Below, piece by piece: positions 1 to 8,970 of a stretch of 64,000 bases of DNA. Location: assembly GCF_036084755.1 (NCBI RefSeq), contig NZ_CP107968.1, forward strand, positions 6,394,001 to 6,458,000, written 5' to 3'. The stretch comes from Streptomyces sp. NBC_00370. Lineage in GTDB: Bacteria; Actinomycetota; Actinomycetes; Streptomycetales; Streptomycetaceae. Each line of letters starts with the position of its first letter. Position 1 is the first letter of the stretch. The position numbers and the translations under genes were made by a program. The notes beneath the pieces are model-generated. The model saw only the letters and a list, made by a program, of their open reading frames with translations. It was not told where the DNA came from and did no database searches.

Positions 1-1206
1 GTCAAGGGCCGTACCGGACTCGCCCACCTCTTCGAGCACCTGATGTTCCAGGGCTCCGCACAGGTGAAGGGTAACGGCCACTTCGAACTGGTCCAGGGCG
101 CCGGCGGCTCGCTGAACGGCACCACCAGCTTCGAGCGCACCAACTATTTCGAGACCATGCCCACGCACCAGCTGGAGCTCGCGCTCTGGCTGGAGGCCGA
201 CCGGATGGGCTCGCTGCTCACCGCGCTCGACGACGAGTCGATGGAGAACCAGCGCGACGTCGTCAAGAACGAACGCCGCCAGCGGTACGACAACGTGCCG
301 TACGGCACGGCTTTCGAGCGGCTGACCGCGCTCTCCTACCCCGAGGGCCACCCGTACCACCACACCCCGATCGGCTCGATGGCCGACCTGGACGCGGCGA
401 CGCTCGACGACGCCCGCGCGTTCTTCCGTACGAACTACGCGCCCAACAACGCGGTGCTGTCGGTCGTCGGCGACATCGACCCGGCGCAGACGCTGGCCTG
501 GGTCGAGAAGTACTTCGGCTCGATCCCCTCGCACGACGGCAAGAAGCCGCCGCGTGACGGCACGCTCCCCGACATCATCGGCGAGCAGCTGCGCGAGGAG
601 ATCCAGGAAGAGGTGCCGGCCCGTGCGCTGATGGCCGCCTACCGGCTGCCGCAGGACGGCACGCGCGAGTGCGACGCCGCCGACCTGGCGCTCACCGTCC
701 TCGGCGGCGGCGAGTCGTCCCGGCTGCACAACCGCCTGGTCCGCAGGGACCGTACGGCCGTGGCGGCGGGCTTCGGCCTGCTGCGTCTCGCAGGCGCGCC
801 CTCGCTCGGCTGGCTGGACGTCAAGACGTCGGGCGGCGTGGAGATCCCGCAGATCGAGTCCGCCGTCGACGAGGAGCTGGCCCGCCTCGCCGAGGAGGGC
901 CCGACCGACGAGGAGATGGAGCGCGCGCAGGCGCAGCTGGAGCGCGAGTGGCTGGACCGGCTCGGTACGGTCGCCGGCCGCGCCGACGAACTGTGCAGGT
1001 ACGCCGTGCTGTTCGGCGACCCGCAGCTGGCCCTGACCGCGGTGACCCGGGTCCTGGACATCACGGCAGCCGAGGTGAAGGCCGTCGCCGCCGCGCGACT
1101 GCGCCCCGACAACAGGGCGGTCCTGGTGTACGAACCGCTCGCCGCCGAAGAGCCTGCTGACGAAGCGGCCACCGAAGAGACCGAGCACGAAGGGGCGGAC
1201 AAGTGA
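1..1206 (+). CDS. M16 family zinc metallopeptidase, active subunit (5' end outside window)
   Basis: The frame is open from base 1, so the true start lies upstream. The first residues visible contain the inverted zinc motif HLFEH (codons at 25-39, His-x-x-Glu-His), and about 75 residues later ENQRDVVKNERRQ supplies the expected third zinc-ligand glutamate. This is the catalytic half of a pitrilysin/processing-peptidase type M16 protein; family members cleave peptides inside a clam-shell chamber made of two homologous halves. It overlaps the next gene by four bases (GTGA), and that neighbour is the motif-less partner half, so the two probably form a heterodimer. The C-terminus ends in an acidic Glu/Ala tail. 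Substrate unknown. No signal peptide can be judged because the N-terminus is missing. Confidence 0.93.
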   Translation, partial: VKGRTGLAHLFEHLMFQGSAQVKGNGHFELVQGAGGSLNGTTSFERTNYFETMPTHQLELALWLEADRMGSLLTALDDESMENQRDVVKNERRQRYDNVPYGTAFERLTALSYPEGHPYHHTPIGSMADLDAATLDDARAFFRTNYAPNNAVLSVVGDIDPAQTLAWVEKYFGSIPSHDGKKPPRDGTLPDIIGEQLREEIQEEVPARALMAAYRLPQDGTRECDAADLALTVLGGGESSRLHNRLVRRDRTAVAAGFGLLRLAGAPSLGWLDVKTSGGVEIPQIESAVDEELARLAEEGPTDEEMERAQAQLEREWLDRLGTVAGRADELCRYAVLFGDPQLALTAVTRVLDITAAEVKAVAAARLRPDNRAVLVYEPLAAEEPADEAATEETEHEGADK

Positions 1207-2591
1207 CCGAGGCTGCCGCGACCATGGAGTTCCACCCGCGGCCGACGGCCGGCGAGGCCAGGCCCTGGGCCTTCCCCGCGCCCGAACGGGGCGCCCTGGC
1301 CAACGGTCTGACGGTGCTGCGCTGTCACCGCCCGGGACAGCAGGTGGTGGCCGTCGAGATCTGTCTCGACGCCCCCCTCGACGCCGAGCCGGAAGGGCTC
1401 GACGGCATCGCCACGATCATGGCGCGCGCCCTGTCAGAGGGCACCGACAAGCACTCGGCCGAGGAGTTCGCCGCCGAGCTGGAGCGCTGCGGCGCCACGC
1501 TCGACGCGCACGCCGACCACCCCGGCGTCCGGGTCTCCCTCGAAGTGCCGGTCTCCCGGCTGCCCAAGGCGCTCGGCCTGGTCGCGGAGGCGCTGCGCGC
1601 CCCCGCCTTCGCGGACAGCGAGATCGAGCGGCTGGTGCGCAACCGCCTCGACGAGATCCCGCACGAGACGGCCAACCCGGGCCGCCGCGCCGCCAAGCAG
1701 CTCTCCAAGGAGCTGTTCCCGGCGTCCCTGCGGATGTCCCGGCCGCGCCAGGGCACCGAGGAGACGGTCGAGCGGATCGACGCGGCGGGCGTGCGCGCCT
1801 TCTACGACGCGTACGTCCGTCCGGCCACGGCGACCGCCGTGGTCGTCGGCGATCTCACCGGCGTCGATCTGGACCAGGTGCTCGCCGACAGCCTCGGCGA
1901 CTGGACGGGCAACACGGCAGAGCCGCGCCCGGTGCCCGCCGTCACCGCCGACGACACGGGCCGCGTCGTGATCGTGGACCGACCGGGCGCCGTACAGACG
2001 CAGTTGCTGATCGGCCGCATCGGCGCCGACCGGCACGACCGCGTCTGGCCGGCCCAGGTGCTCGGCACGTACTGCCTGGGCGGCACGCTCACCTCCCGGC
2101 TCGACCGGGTGCTGCGTGAGGAGAAGGGCTACACGTACGGCGTACGGGCGTTCGGCCAGGTGCTGCGCTCGGCCGCCGACGGCACGGGCGCCGCGATGCT
2201 CGCCATCAGCGGTTCGGTGGACACGGAGTCCACCGGCCCGGCGCTGGAGGACCTCTGGACGGTGCTGCGCACCCTCGCGGCGGACGGTCTCACCGAGGCC
2301 GAGCGGGACGTCGCCGTGCAGAACCTGGTCGGGGTCGCCCCGCTGAAGTACGAGACGGCCGCCTCGGTCGCCGGGACGCTGGCCGACCAGGTCGAGCAGC
2401 ATCTCCCGGACGACTTCCAGGCGCAGTTGTACGCGCGGCTGGCCGAGACGGGCACGGTCGAGGCGACGGCCGCTGCCGTCAACGCGTTCCCGGTCGACCG
2501 GCTCGTCACGGTGCTCGTCGGTGACGCCGCGCAGATCAAGGAGCCGGTCACGGCTCTCGGTATCGGCGATGTGACGGTCGTCGCGGGCTGA
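1203..2591 (+). CDS. M16 family peptidase-like protein, non-catalytic partner
   Basis: A 462-residue M16-fold protein starting with GTG at 1203 inside the stop of the preceding gene (GTGA overlap), so translation is probably coupled. It has the two-domain M16 architecture, including a C-terminal region with LREEKGYTYGVRAF, the Arg/Tyr-rich motif that contacts substrate in M16 dimers. It lacks HxxEH at the N-terminal position (the region reads MARALSEGTDKHSAEEF), so it should not bind zinc. Known M16B pairs combine one zinc-containing and one zinc-free subunit, which is the arrangement seen here. A terminator follows 40 bases after the stop. Confidence 0.92.
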   Translation: MTEAAATMEFHPRPTAGEARPWAFPAPERGALANGLTVLRCHRPGQQVVAVEICLDAPLDAEPEGLDGIATIMARALSEGTDKHSAEEFAAELERCGATLDAHADHPGVRVSLEVPVSRLPKALGLVAEALRAPAFADSEIERLVRNRLDEIPHETANPGRRAAKQLSKELFPASLRMSRPRQGTEETVERIDAAGVRAFYDAYVRPATATAVVVGDLTGVDLDQVLADSLGDWTGNTAEPRPVPAVTADDTGRVVIVDRPGAVQTQLLIGRIGADRHDRVWPAQVLGTYCLGGTLTSRLDRVLREEKGYTYGVRAFGQVLRSAADGTGAAMLAISGSVDTESTGPALEDLWTVLRTLAADGLTEAERDVAVQNLVGVAPLKYETAASVAGTLADQVEQHLPDDFQAQLYARLAETGTVEATAAAVNAFPVDRLVTVLVGDAAQIKEPVTALGIGDVTVVAG

Positions 2592-2629
2592 TCCGTCCGT
2601 AAGGGCCGATCCGAGCGGCAGGACCTCAG

Positions 2630-2668
2630 GGGAGAACCCCGGTGCGGGTGGCCGGGGTTCTCCCTTTT
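2630..2668 (+). terminator. Rho-independent terminator of the M16 pair
   Basis: Inverted repeat with 13-base arms (GGGAGAACCCCGG at 2630-2642 and its complement at 2652-2664), a 9-base loop and a TTTT run at 2665-2668. Confidence 0.85.
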
Positions 2669-2789
2669 GCCCGCTCTGCCCTGTGGTGTGCGCTACAAAT
2701 GCCCGCGCGGCTTTGGTGATGCGAAGTCCGCCCGCTTAGCGTCGGTCGGGCTGTCCGCCAGTCACCAGCCGCGTCCGCGGCATCGGGCA

Positions 2790-2946
2790 GCCATCGCCGA
2801 GTCCCCGTCAGGCGCGAGCCTGGGGAGCCGGGGACCCATGTCCCTGGGGTGAATCGGATGCCTTCGCCGGCCGTGCGGAGGTGCCCGTAGGAGACCTTCC
2901 TGCTCCGAACCCGTCAGCTAACCCGGTAGGCGAGAAGGAAGGAAAG
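2790..2946 (+). promoter_or_regulatory. c-di-AMP riboswitch (ydaO/yuaA type) in the leader of the M23 peptidase
   Basis: The untranslated leader contains the hallmark blocks of the ydaO riboswitch: GGGGAGCCGGGGACCCA (2822-2838), TGGGGTGAAT (about 2844-2853) and, near the 3' end, GAACCCGTCAGCTAACCCGG followed by TAGGCG (about 2908-2933). In Streptomyces this class precedes cell-wall hydrolase genes and turns them off when c-di-AMP is high, by family knowledge. Boundaries are approximate because I did not fold it. It sits directly before the start codon of the M23 peptidase, which is the expected target. Confidence 0.88.
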
Positions 2947-2959
2947 GATCAGCCACTCC

Positions 2960-3736
2960 ATGGCGTTCACCCGTCCCACCGGGAAGCACCGTGCCCGCAG
3001 ACGTCCCACCCGCAGGAGCATGAGCGTGGCGGGCGTCGCGACGCTCACCGTCAGCGGAGTCGTCGGAGCACTGTCCTCCCAGGCGCTCGCCGCCGAGCCC
3101 GAGGGCCCGGCCGCAGGACAGGGCAGCAGCACCACCCAGGCCATCGTCATCGGCGATTCGATAAGCGACACCATCGCCGCCCAGGCGACGGCCCAGCGGG
3201 CCGCCGCCGAGCAGGCGAAGCGGGTCGCCGAGGCCAGGGCGGAGGCGAAGCGGAAGGCCGAGGCGCGCGCCCAAGAGGTGCGCGAGGCCAGGCAGCGCGC
3301 CGCGCGCGCCGCCGCGCGCAAGCGGCTGAACGCCTTCCGGACGCCGGTCGCGCACTCGTACGTGAGCACCGGGTACGAGAGCGGCGGGGCGCTGTGGTCG
3401 TCCGGCAGCCACACCGGCATCGACTTCCACGCCGCCACGGGCACCGAGGTGGTCGCCGTCGGCGCCGGCACCGTCGTGGAGGCGGGCTGGGGCGGCGCTT
3501 ACGGCAACAACGTGGTGATCCGGATGCGCGACGGCATGTACACGCAGTACGGCCATCTCTCCTCGATCCAGGTGACGGTCGGCCAGTCCGTCACGCCGGG
3601 GGAGCGGATCGCCCTCTCGGGGGCGACGGGCAACGCCACAGGACCGCATCTGCACTTCGAGGCCAGGACCGGCCAGGAGTACGGCACGGACGTCGACCCG
3701 CTGGCGTATCTGCGCAAGCACGGCGTGCACGTCTGA
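2960..3736 (+). CDS. Secreted M23 (LytM-type) peptidoglycan endopeptidase
   Basis: 258 residues. The ATG at 2960 follows a purine-rich ribosome-binding stretch (GGAAAGGA at 2941-2948). The N-terminus is basic (KHRARRRPTRRS) followed by a hydrophobic stretch and an Ala-x-Ala site near residue 48, a Sec-type signal. Residues about 70-120 form an Ala/Glu/Lys/Arg-rich coiled coil. The C-terminal half is an M23 domain with zinc ligands in HTGIDF, the YGHLS motif and the catalytic HLHFE. Such enzymes cut peptide cross-links in peptidoglycan during growth. Expression should respond to c-di-AMP through the leader riboswitch. The gene is monocistronic, ending at a strong palindromic terminator shared with the opposing HPr gene. 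Confidence 0.95.
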   Translation: MAFTRPTGKHRARRRPTRRSMSVAGVATLTVSGVVGALSSQALAAEPEGPAAGQGSSTTQAIVIGDSISDTIAAQATAQRAAAEQAKRVAEARAEAKRKAEARAQEVREARQRAARAAARKRLNAFRTPVAHSYVSTGYESGGALWSSGSHTGIDFHAATGTEVVAVGAGTVVEAGWGGAYGNNVVIRMRDGMYTQYGHLSSIQVTVGQSVTPGERIALSGATGNATGPHLHFEARTGQEYGTDVDPLAYLRKHGVHV

Positions 3737-3766
3737 CACCGGCGGCCCCCGCGGGCCCACGCGGAC

Positions 3767-3814
3767 AGCCAAGCGGCGGTGACCCCCGGATCCGGGGGTC
3801 ACCGCCGCTTGGCT
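3767..3814. terminator. Bidirectional terminator, perfect 48-bp palindrome
   Basis: Two 24-base arms are exact reverse complements with no loop bases between them. It lies between the stop of the M23 peptidase (+) and the stop of the HPr gene (-), so it can end transcripts from both sides. Confidence 0.85.
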
Positions 3815-3841
3815 ACGGACGCTTCGGACGCGCCGGGCGGG

Positions 3842-4123
3842 TCAGACCGTCTCGGGAAGCTCGTCCAGTCCCTCGGCCACCAGCTTCGACAGCCGGTCCA
3901 GCGCGGCGTCGGCGCCGTCCGCGTCGGAAGCGAGCACGACCTCCTCGCCGCCCTGCGCACCGAGTCCCAGCACGGCCAGCATGGACGCGGCGTTGACCGG
4001 GCTGCCGCCTTCCTTCGCGATCGTGACGGGGACGCCGGAGGCCGTGGCGGCGCGGACGAAGATGGATGCGGGGCGGGCGTGCAGGCCCTCGGCCCAGCCG
4101 ACGTTGACGCGGCGCTCAGCCAT
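3842..4123 (-). CDS. ptsH: Phosphocarrier protein HPr
   Basis: HPr relays phosphate from enzyme I to the sugar-specific IIA components of the PTS. The 93-residue product has GLHARPAS with the phosphorylatable His15 and a conserved serine (Ser47) in NAASMLAVLGLG, the site equivalent to Ser46 in Gram-positive HPr. I chose ATG 4123 over an in-frame TTG 15 bases upstream because GAAGGG sits seven bases before this ATG and the length then matches the usual 85-93 residues. It is transcribed alone, divergently from the acetyltransferase gene. I recall the same neighbour pair in S. coelicolor (SCO5841/5842). Confidence 0.95.
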   Translation of the reverse strand: MAERRVNVGWAEGLHARPASIFVRAATASGVPVTIAKEGGSPVNAASMLAVLGLGAQGGEEVVLASDADGADAALDRLSKLVAEGLDELPETV

Positions 4124-4265
4124 GGTGTTGCCCTTCAAGTCTCAAGAGGTTGTCTAGACCAGTGTCTCATGTGCGGCCAAAACGGTTCTGCCGCCCCAGG
4201 GTGCCCCGCCCCGCCACCGGCCGCGACCGCTGCGAACGCCGCGGGTCAGGCCATAGGCTTGACGT

Positions 4266-7004
4266 ATGACGCCGTCGGATCACGCGTACCCCGATCACTG
4301 GGAAGCAGACGTGGTGCTGCGCGACGGAGGCACCGCGCGGATCAGGCCCATCACCGCCGACGACGCCGAACGGCTGGTGAGCTTCTACGAGCAGGTCTCC
4401 GACGAGTCCAAGTACTACCGCTTCTTCGCGCCGTACCCCCGGCTCTCCGACAAGGACGTGCACCGGTTCACCCACCACGACTACGTGGACCGGGTCGGAC
4501 TCGCCGTCACCGTGGGCGGCGACTTCATCGCGACCGTCCGCTACGACCGGATCGACGAGCTGGGCCGCTCGGCCTCGGCGCCCGCCGACGAGGCGGAGGT
4601 CGCCTTCCTCGTCCAGGACGCCCACCAGGGGCGCGGCGTCGCCTCCGCACTGCTCGAACACATCGCGGCGGTCGCACGCGAGCGCGGCATCCGGCGCTTC
4701 GCCGCCGAGGTGCTGCCCGCCAACAACAAGATGATCAAGGTGTTCCGGGACGCCGGATTCACCCAGAAGCGCAGCTTCGAGGACGGCGCCGTACGCCTCA
4801 CCCTCGACCTCGAACCCACCGCCGAGTCGCTGGCCGTGCAGCGCGGCCGTGAGCAGCGGGCCGAGGCGCGCTCGGTGCAGCGGCTGCTGGCCCCCGGATC
4901 CGTTGCCGTCGTCGGCACCAGCCGGACCCCCGGCGGCGTCGGCCGCACGGTCCTGCGCAACCTCCTCGGCGCCGGCTTCACCGGCCGTACGTACGCGGTC
5001 AACAGCGCCTTCGCCGACGACGAGGGCGAGCTGGACGGCGTACCCGCCCTGCGCTCGGTCGCCGCCGTCGAAGGCCCGGTCGACCTGGCCGTCATCGCCG
5101 TACCCGCCGGCCGGGTGCCGGACGCCGTCGCCGACTGCGGCGCGCACGGCGTACGGGGCGTGGTCGTGCTCTCCGCCGGATACGCCGAGAGCGGCGACCG
5201 GGGCAGGGAGCGCCAGCGCGCCCTGCTGCGGCAGGCCCGCTCGTACGGGATGCGGCTCATCGGCCCCAACGCCTTCGGGATCATCAACACCGCGGCCGAC
5301 GTACGGCTGAACGCCTCCCTCACACCGCAGTCGCCGCACCGCGGCCGCATCGGGCTCTTCACCCAGTCGGGCGCGATCGGTATCGCCCTGCTCTCCGGCC
5401 TCCACCGGCGCGGCGCCGGCCTCTCGTCCTTCGTCTCGGCGGGCAACCGCGCCGACGTCTCGGGCAACGAGTTCCTGCAGTACTGGTACGAGGACCCGGA
5501 GACCGACGTGGTCCTGATGTACCTCGAATCGCTCGGCAACCCGCGCAAGTTCACCCGGCTCGCCCGCCGGATGGCCGCCACGAAACCGGTCGTCGTCGTC
5601 AAGGGCGCCCGGCACACCGGCAGCGAACCGCCCGGCCACGCCGTCCCGGTCAGCCGCATCCCGGAGGGCACGGTCTCGGCCCTGATGCGGCAGGCCGGCG
5701 TCATCCGCGTCGACACCGTGACCGAGATGGTGGACGCCGGACTGCTGCTCGCGGGACAGCCGCTGCCCGCCGGGCCGCGCGTGGCGATCCTCGGCAACTC
5801 CGAGTCCCTCGGCCTGCTCACCTACGACGCCTGCCTCGCAGCGGGGCTGCGCCCCCTGCCGCCGCTGGACCTGACGACTGCGGCCACCCCCGAGGTCTTC
5901 CGCGCCGCGCTGGCCACGGCCGTCGTCGACCCGGCCTGCGACGCGGTCGTGGTGACGGCGATCCCGGGCGTCGTCGCCGACGACGGCACCGCACACCCGG
6001 CCGACGGCCCCGCCCTGGCGGCGGCCCTGCGCGAAGCGGCCCCCGAAGCCCCCGCGAAACCGGTGGCCGTGGTCCATGTGGAGATCGAGGGTCTGGCCGA
6101 CGCCCTGGGAGCGCCCGACTCCACCGCTCCCGGCCGGCGGATCCCCGCCTATCCCGCCGCCGAGCGGGCCGTACGGGCGCTCGGCGAAGCCGTCAAGTAC
6201 GCCCAGTGGCGGCGGGAGGCCGCCGCCGTGGGGCGGGTCCCGGAGTACGAGAACATCGCCGAGGGCGAGGCCGCCGCCCTCATCACCCGGCTGCTCGGCG
6301 CGGCTCCCGACACCCGGGGGATCGCCCTGTCGGCGGCCGACTCGCGTGCGCTGCTCGGCCACTACGGCATCGCCGTACGGCCGACGCTGGCCGCGCCGGA
6401 CCCCGACGCCGCCGTCGAGGCGGCCGACACCCTCGGCTACCCCGTCGCCCTCAAGACGACGGCGCCGGGGCTCCGGCACCGCGCCGACCTCGGCGGCGTA
6501 CGGCTGGAACTCGGCGACGCGAAGCGGCTGCGGCTCGCGTACCAGGAGCTGACGGAGGCCCTCGGCAGCCCCGCCGAGCTGCGGCCCGTCGTCCAGGCGA
6601 TGGCGCCGCGCGGCCTCGACACCGTCGTACGCGCGACGTTCGACCCGGCGGCCGGCGCCGTGCTCTCCTTCGGTCTCGCGGGCGCCGCGTCCGAACTGCT
6701 CGGCGATGTCGCGCACCGGCTGGTGCCGGCGACCGACCGCGACGTCGCCGAACTCATCAGGTCCATCAGGGCGGCGCCGCTCCTCTTCGGCTGGCGCGGC
6801 GCGGCGCCCGTCGACACGGCGGCCCTGGAGGAACTGCTGCTGCGGCTCTCGCTGCTGGTCGACGACCATCCCGAGATCGTCTCCGTGGCGCTCGAACCCG
6901 TCGTCGTCGCGACCCACGGGCTGTCCGTGCTCGACGCGCACGTACGTCTCGCACCGCCGCCGGCCCGCGACGACCTCGGCCCCCGCAGCCTCCCCAGCTA
7001 CTGA
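4266..7004 (+). CDS. patA: Protein lysine acetyltransferase: GNAT fused to NDP-forming acyl-CoA synthetase domains
   Basis: 912 residues. The N-terminal 175 or so are a GNAT domain with the acetyl-CoA loop QGRGVAS (121-127) and NNKMIKVFRDAGF. From about residue 195 follow a CoA-binding Rossmann domain (AVVGTSRTPGGVG), succinyl-CoA-ligase-like domains with IGPNAFGIIN and LFTQSGAIGIALL, and a C-terminal ATP-grasp domain (about 690-905). Pat-type enzymes acetylate and so inactivate acyl-CoA synthetases such as Acs; the acyl-CoA synthetase part is usually regulatory and catalytically dead. The canonical phospho-histidine context SHTGA is not seen; the aligned stretch reads GHAVPVSR. In Streptomyces the GNAT domain is N-terminal, whereas enteric Pat has it C-terminal. 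The symbol is by analogy with S. lividans PatA. Confidence 0.88.
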   Translation: MTPSDHAYPDHWEADVVLRDGGTARIRPITADDAERLVSFYEQVSDESKYYRFFAPYPRLSDKDVHRFTHHDYVDRVGLAVTVGGDFIATVRYDRIDELGRSASAPADEAEVAFLVQDAHQGRGVASALLEHIAAVARERGIRRFAAEVLPANNKMIKVFRDAGFTQKRSFEDGAVRLTLDLEPTAESLAVQRGREQRAEARSVQRLLAPGSVAVVGTSRTPGGVGRTVLRNLLGAGFTGRTYAVNSAFADDEGELDGVPALRSVAAVEGPVDLAVIAVPAGRVPDAVADCGAHGVRGVVVLSAGYAESGDRGRERQRALLRQARSYGMRLIGPNAFGIINTAADVRLNASLTPQSPHRGRIGLFTQSGAIGIALLSGLHRRGAGLSSFVSAGNRADVSGNEFLQYWYEDPETDVVLMYLESLGNPRKFTRLARRMAATKPVVVVKGARHTGSEPPGHAVPVSRIPEGTVSALMRQAGVIRVDTVTEMVDAGLLLAGQPLPAGPRVAILGNSESLGLLTYDACLAAGLRPLPPLDLTTAATPEVFRAALATAVVDPACDAVVVTAIPGVVADDGTAHPADGPALAAALREAAPEAPAKPVAVVHVEIEGLADALGAPDSTAPGRRIPAYPAAERAVRALGEAVKYAQWRREAAAVGRVPEYENIAEGEAAALITRLLGAAPDTRGIALSAADSRALLGHYGIAVRPTLAAPDPDAAVEAADTLGYPVALKTTAPGLRHRADLGGVRLELGDAKRLRLAYQELTEALGSPAELRPVVQAMAPRGLDTVVRATFDPAAGAVLSFGLAGAASELLGDVAHRLVPATDRDVAELIRSIRAAPLLFGWRGAAPVDTAALEELLLRLSLLVDDHPEIVSVALEPVVVATHGLSVLDAHVRLAPPPARDDLGPRSLPSY

Positions 7005-7119
7005 CACCCGCCGCCCGGGGCCCGGCGTTCGGATCAGGCCCGAGCGGCCAGGACGCGGCGTCTTCCCGCAGCCGACGCGGCGTCTCCCGCAGCCATGGGG
7101 CCACCGTAGGATGTGACGC

Positions 7120-7716
7120 ATGGCGAAGACCGGTACGACGACCCAGGGGCTGCGCACGGCGATCGAGCGCAGCGGCTACTACCCGGCTCTGGTGGCCGAA
7201 GCGGTGGAGGCCGCTGTCGGCGGGGAGCCCGTCGAGTCGTATCTGGTGCATCAGGAGACCACCTTCGACTCCAACGAGGTGCGCCGCCATGTGACCGTCC
7301 TCGTCCTGACCGCCCACCGGTTCGTGGTGAGCCACACCGACGAGCAGGCCGCCGACAGCAGCTCGCCCACGCCGTACGCCACGACGTCGACCGAGTCGGT
7401 CAGGCTCGACCGGATCTCGTCCGTCGTGGTCAGCCGGGTCGTCGCCAACCCCGAGTCGTACACCCCGGGGTCGCTGCCCCGCGAGGTCGTCCTGACCATA
7501 GGGTGGGGCGCCGTCTCCCGGATCGACCTGGAGCCCGCCGCCTGCGGCGACCCCAACTGCGAGGCCGACCACGGCTACACCGGCAGCTCCACCGCCGACG
7601 ACCTGAGCCTGCGGGTCAGTGAGGCGGGCGACGGGCCCGACGCCGTACGGCAGTCGCTCGTCTTCGCCCAGTCGCTCTCCGAGGCCACGACGGCGGCCGC
7701 TGCGACCGCCCGCTGA
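7120..7716 (+). CDS. DUF5998-like conserved actinobacterial protein
   Basis: 198 residues with no signal peptide or membrane segment. The sequence alternates predicted beta strands and resembles the conserved family I recall as DUF5998, a lipid-membrane PH-like or phosphodiesterase-associated protein of unknown role; the family name is from memory. Visible features are a C-terminal pair CGDPNCEADHG (two cysteines and a histidine, a possible metal site) and a serine-rich linker. The stop overlaps the next start by one base (TGATG), so it is coupled to the phosphatase-fold enzyme downstream, and function is probably linked to that enzyme. Confidence 0.8.
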   Translation: MAKTGTTTQGLRTAIERSGYYPALVAEAVEAAVGGEPVESYLVHQETTFDSNEVRRHVTVLVLTAHRFVVSHTDEQAADSSSPTPYATTSTESVRLDRISSVVVSRVVANPESYTPGSLPREVVLTIGWGAVSRIDLEPAACGDPNCEADHGYTGSSTADDLSLRVSEAGDGPDAVRQSLVFAQSLSEATTAAAATAR

Positions 7717-8912
7717 TGGCCGCTCAGCACCTCTGGCAGGATCCCGTGCCGCTCGGTCTCGACACCGCGCCGCTGCCCGAGTACGGCAGCGGCTCCCTCG
7801 CCGACCTGCTGCCGACCATCGCGGCGGGGCAGGGTGTGCCGGACATGACAGCCGCCATCGCCGAACTGACCCCCGCCGACCGGAACTGCGTCTTCCTGAT
7901 CGACGGCCTCGGCTGGCAGCAGATCCTCGCGCATCCCGTCGAGGCCCCCTTCCTGACCTCGCTGCTGCCCACCTCGCGCGGCGCGACTGGCCGGCCGATC
8001 ACCGCCGGCTTCCCCGCCACCACGGCGACCTCGCTCGCCTCCGTAGGCACCGGACTGCCGCCCTCCGCGCACGGCCTGCCCGGCTACACCGTGCGCGACC
8101 CGGACACCGGCGCGCTGATGAACCAGCTCCGCTGGAAGCCGTGGACCGACCCGCACGTCTGGCAGCCGTACCCCACCGTCTTCCAGCGCGCCGACGCCGC
8201 CGGGGTGCACACCGCGCAGGTGTCGTCGCCGACCTTCACCCACACCCCGCTCACCAAGGTCGCGCTCAGCGGCGGCACCTTCCACGGCCGGCTCTCCGGC
8301 GAGGAGCGGATGGATCTGGCCGCCGCCCAGCTCGCGGCGGGCGACCGGTCGCTGGTCTACACGTACTACAGCGAGGTGGACAGCAAGGGCCATCGCTTCG
8401 GCATCGACTCCGACGCCTGGCGCGGCCAGCTGATGTACGCGGACCGGCTGGTGCAGCGGCTCGCCGAGCAACTGCCGCCGCGCTCCGTGCTGTACGTGAC
8501 CGCCGACCACGGCATGATCGACGTCCCGTTCGACGAGGAGTCGCGCATCGACTTCGACGAGGACTGGGAGCTGCGCGCCGGGGTCGCCCTGCTGGGCGGC
8601 GAGGGCAGGGCCCGCCATGTCTACGCGGTGCCGGGCGCCCACGGGGACGTGCTCACCGTCTGGCGCGAGGTGCTGGGCGACCGGTTCTGGATCGCGAGCA
8701 GGGACGAGGCGATCGAGGCCGGCTGGTTCGGCCCGCCGGGACAGATGGACGAGCGGGTGTACGGCAGGATCGGTGACGTCGTGGCGGCTGCGCACGACGA
8801 CGTGGTGATCACGGCCTCGGTCCAGGAGCCGCACGAGTCGGCGATGGTCGGGATGCACGGCTCGATGACCCCCGTCGAACAGCTCGTTCCGCTGCTCGAA
8901 GTACGCTCGTAG
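7716..8912 (+). CDS. Alkaline-phosphatase-superfamily enzyme (nucleotide pyrophosphatase/phosphodiesterase type)
   Basis: 398 residues, start ATG overlapping the previous stop. Family signatures visible are FLIDGLGW (first metal aspartate), the GFPATTATSLASVGTG block containing the nucleophilic threonine, YTYYSEVDSKGHRFG (metal Asp/His), VTADHGMIDV (Asp-His metal pair) and a late MVGMHGS histidine. These are the ligands of the two-zinc phosphodiesterase/pyrophosphatase site. There is no signal peptide, so it is probably cytoplasmic. Physiological substrate is unknown; nucleotide or phosphonate esters are typical for relatives. It follows the DUF5998-like gene without a gap and precedes thymidine kinase by 58 bases. 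Confidence 0.88.
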   Translation: MAAQHLWQDPVPLGLDTAPLPEYGSGSLADLLPTIAAGQGVPDMTAAIAELTPADRNCVFLIDGLGWQQILAHPVEAPFLTSLLPTSRGATGRPITAGFPATTATSLASVGTGLPPSAHGLPGYTVRDPDTGALMNQLRWKPWTDPHVWQPYPTVFQRADAAGVHTAQVSSPTFTHTPLTKVALSGGTFHGRLSGEERMDLAAAQLAAGDRSLVYTYYSEVDSKGHRFGIDSDAWRGQLMYADRLVQRLAEQLPPRSVLYVTADHGMIDVPFDEESRIDFDEDWELRAGVALLGGEGRARHVYAVPGAHGDVLTVWREVLGDRFWIASRDEAIEAGWFGPPGQMDERVYGRIGDVVAAAHDDVVITASVQEPHESAMVGMHGSMTPVEQLVPLLEVRS

Positions 8913-8970
8913 CCGCCCCCGGGGCCCCGCCGCCCCCGCACCCGCCCCACCGAAAGGCCGTCACCCCCTC

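Noticed and set aside
4167..7157. Open frame of almost 1000 codons on the minus strand opposite the acetyltransferase
   Set aside because: Its translation is Arg/Gly/Asp-rich low-complexity sequence without domains, as expected from the complement of a high-GC coding gene; the plus-strand protein has full domain support.
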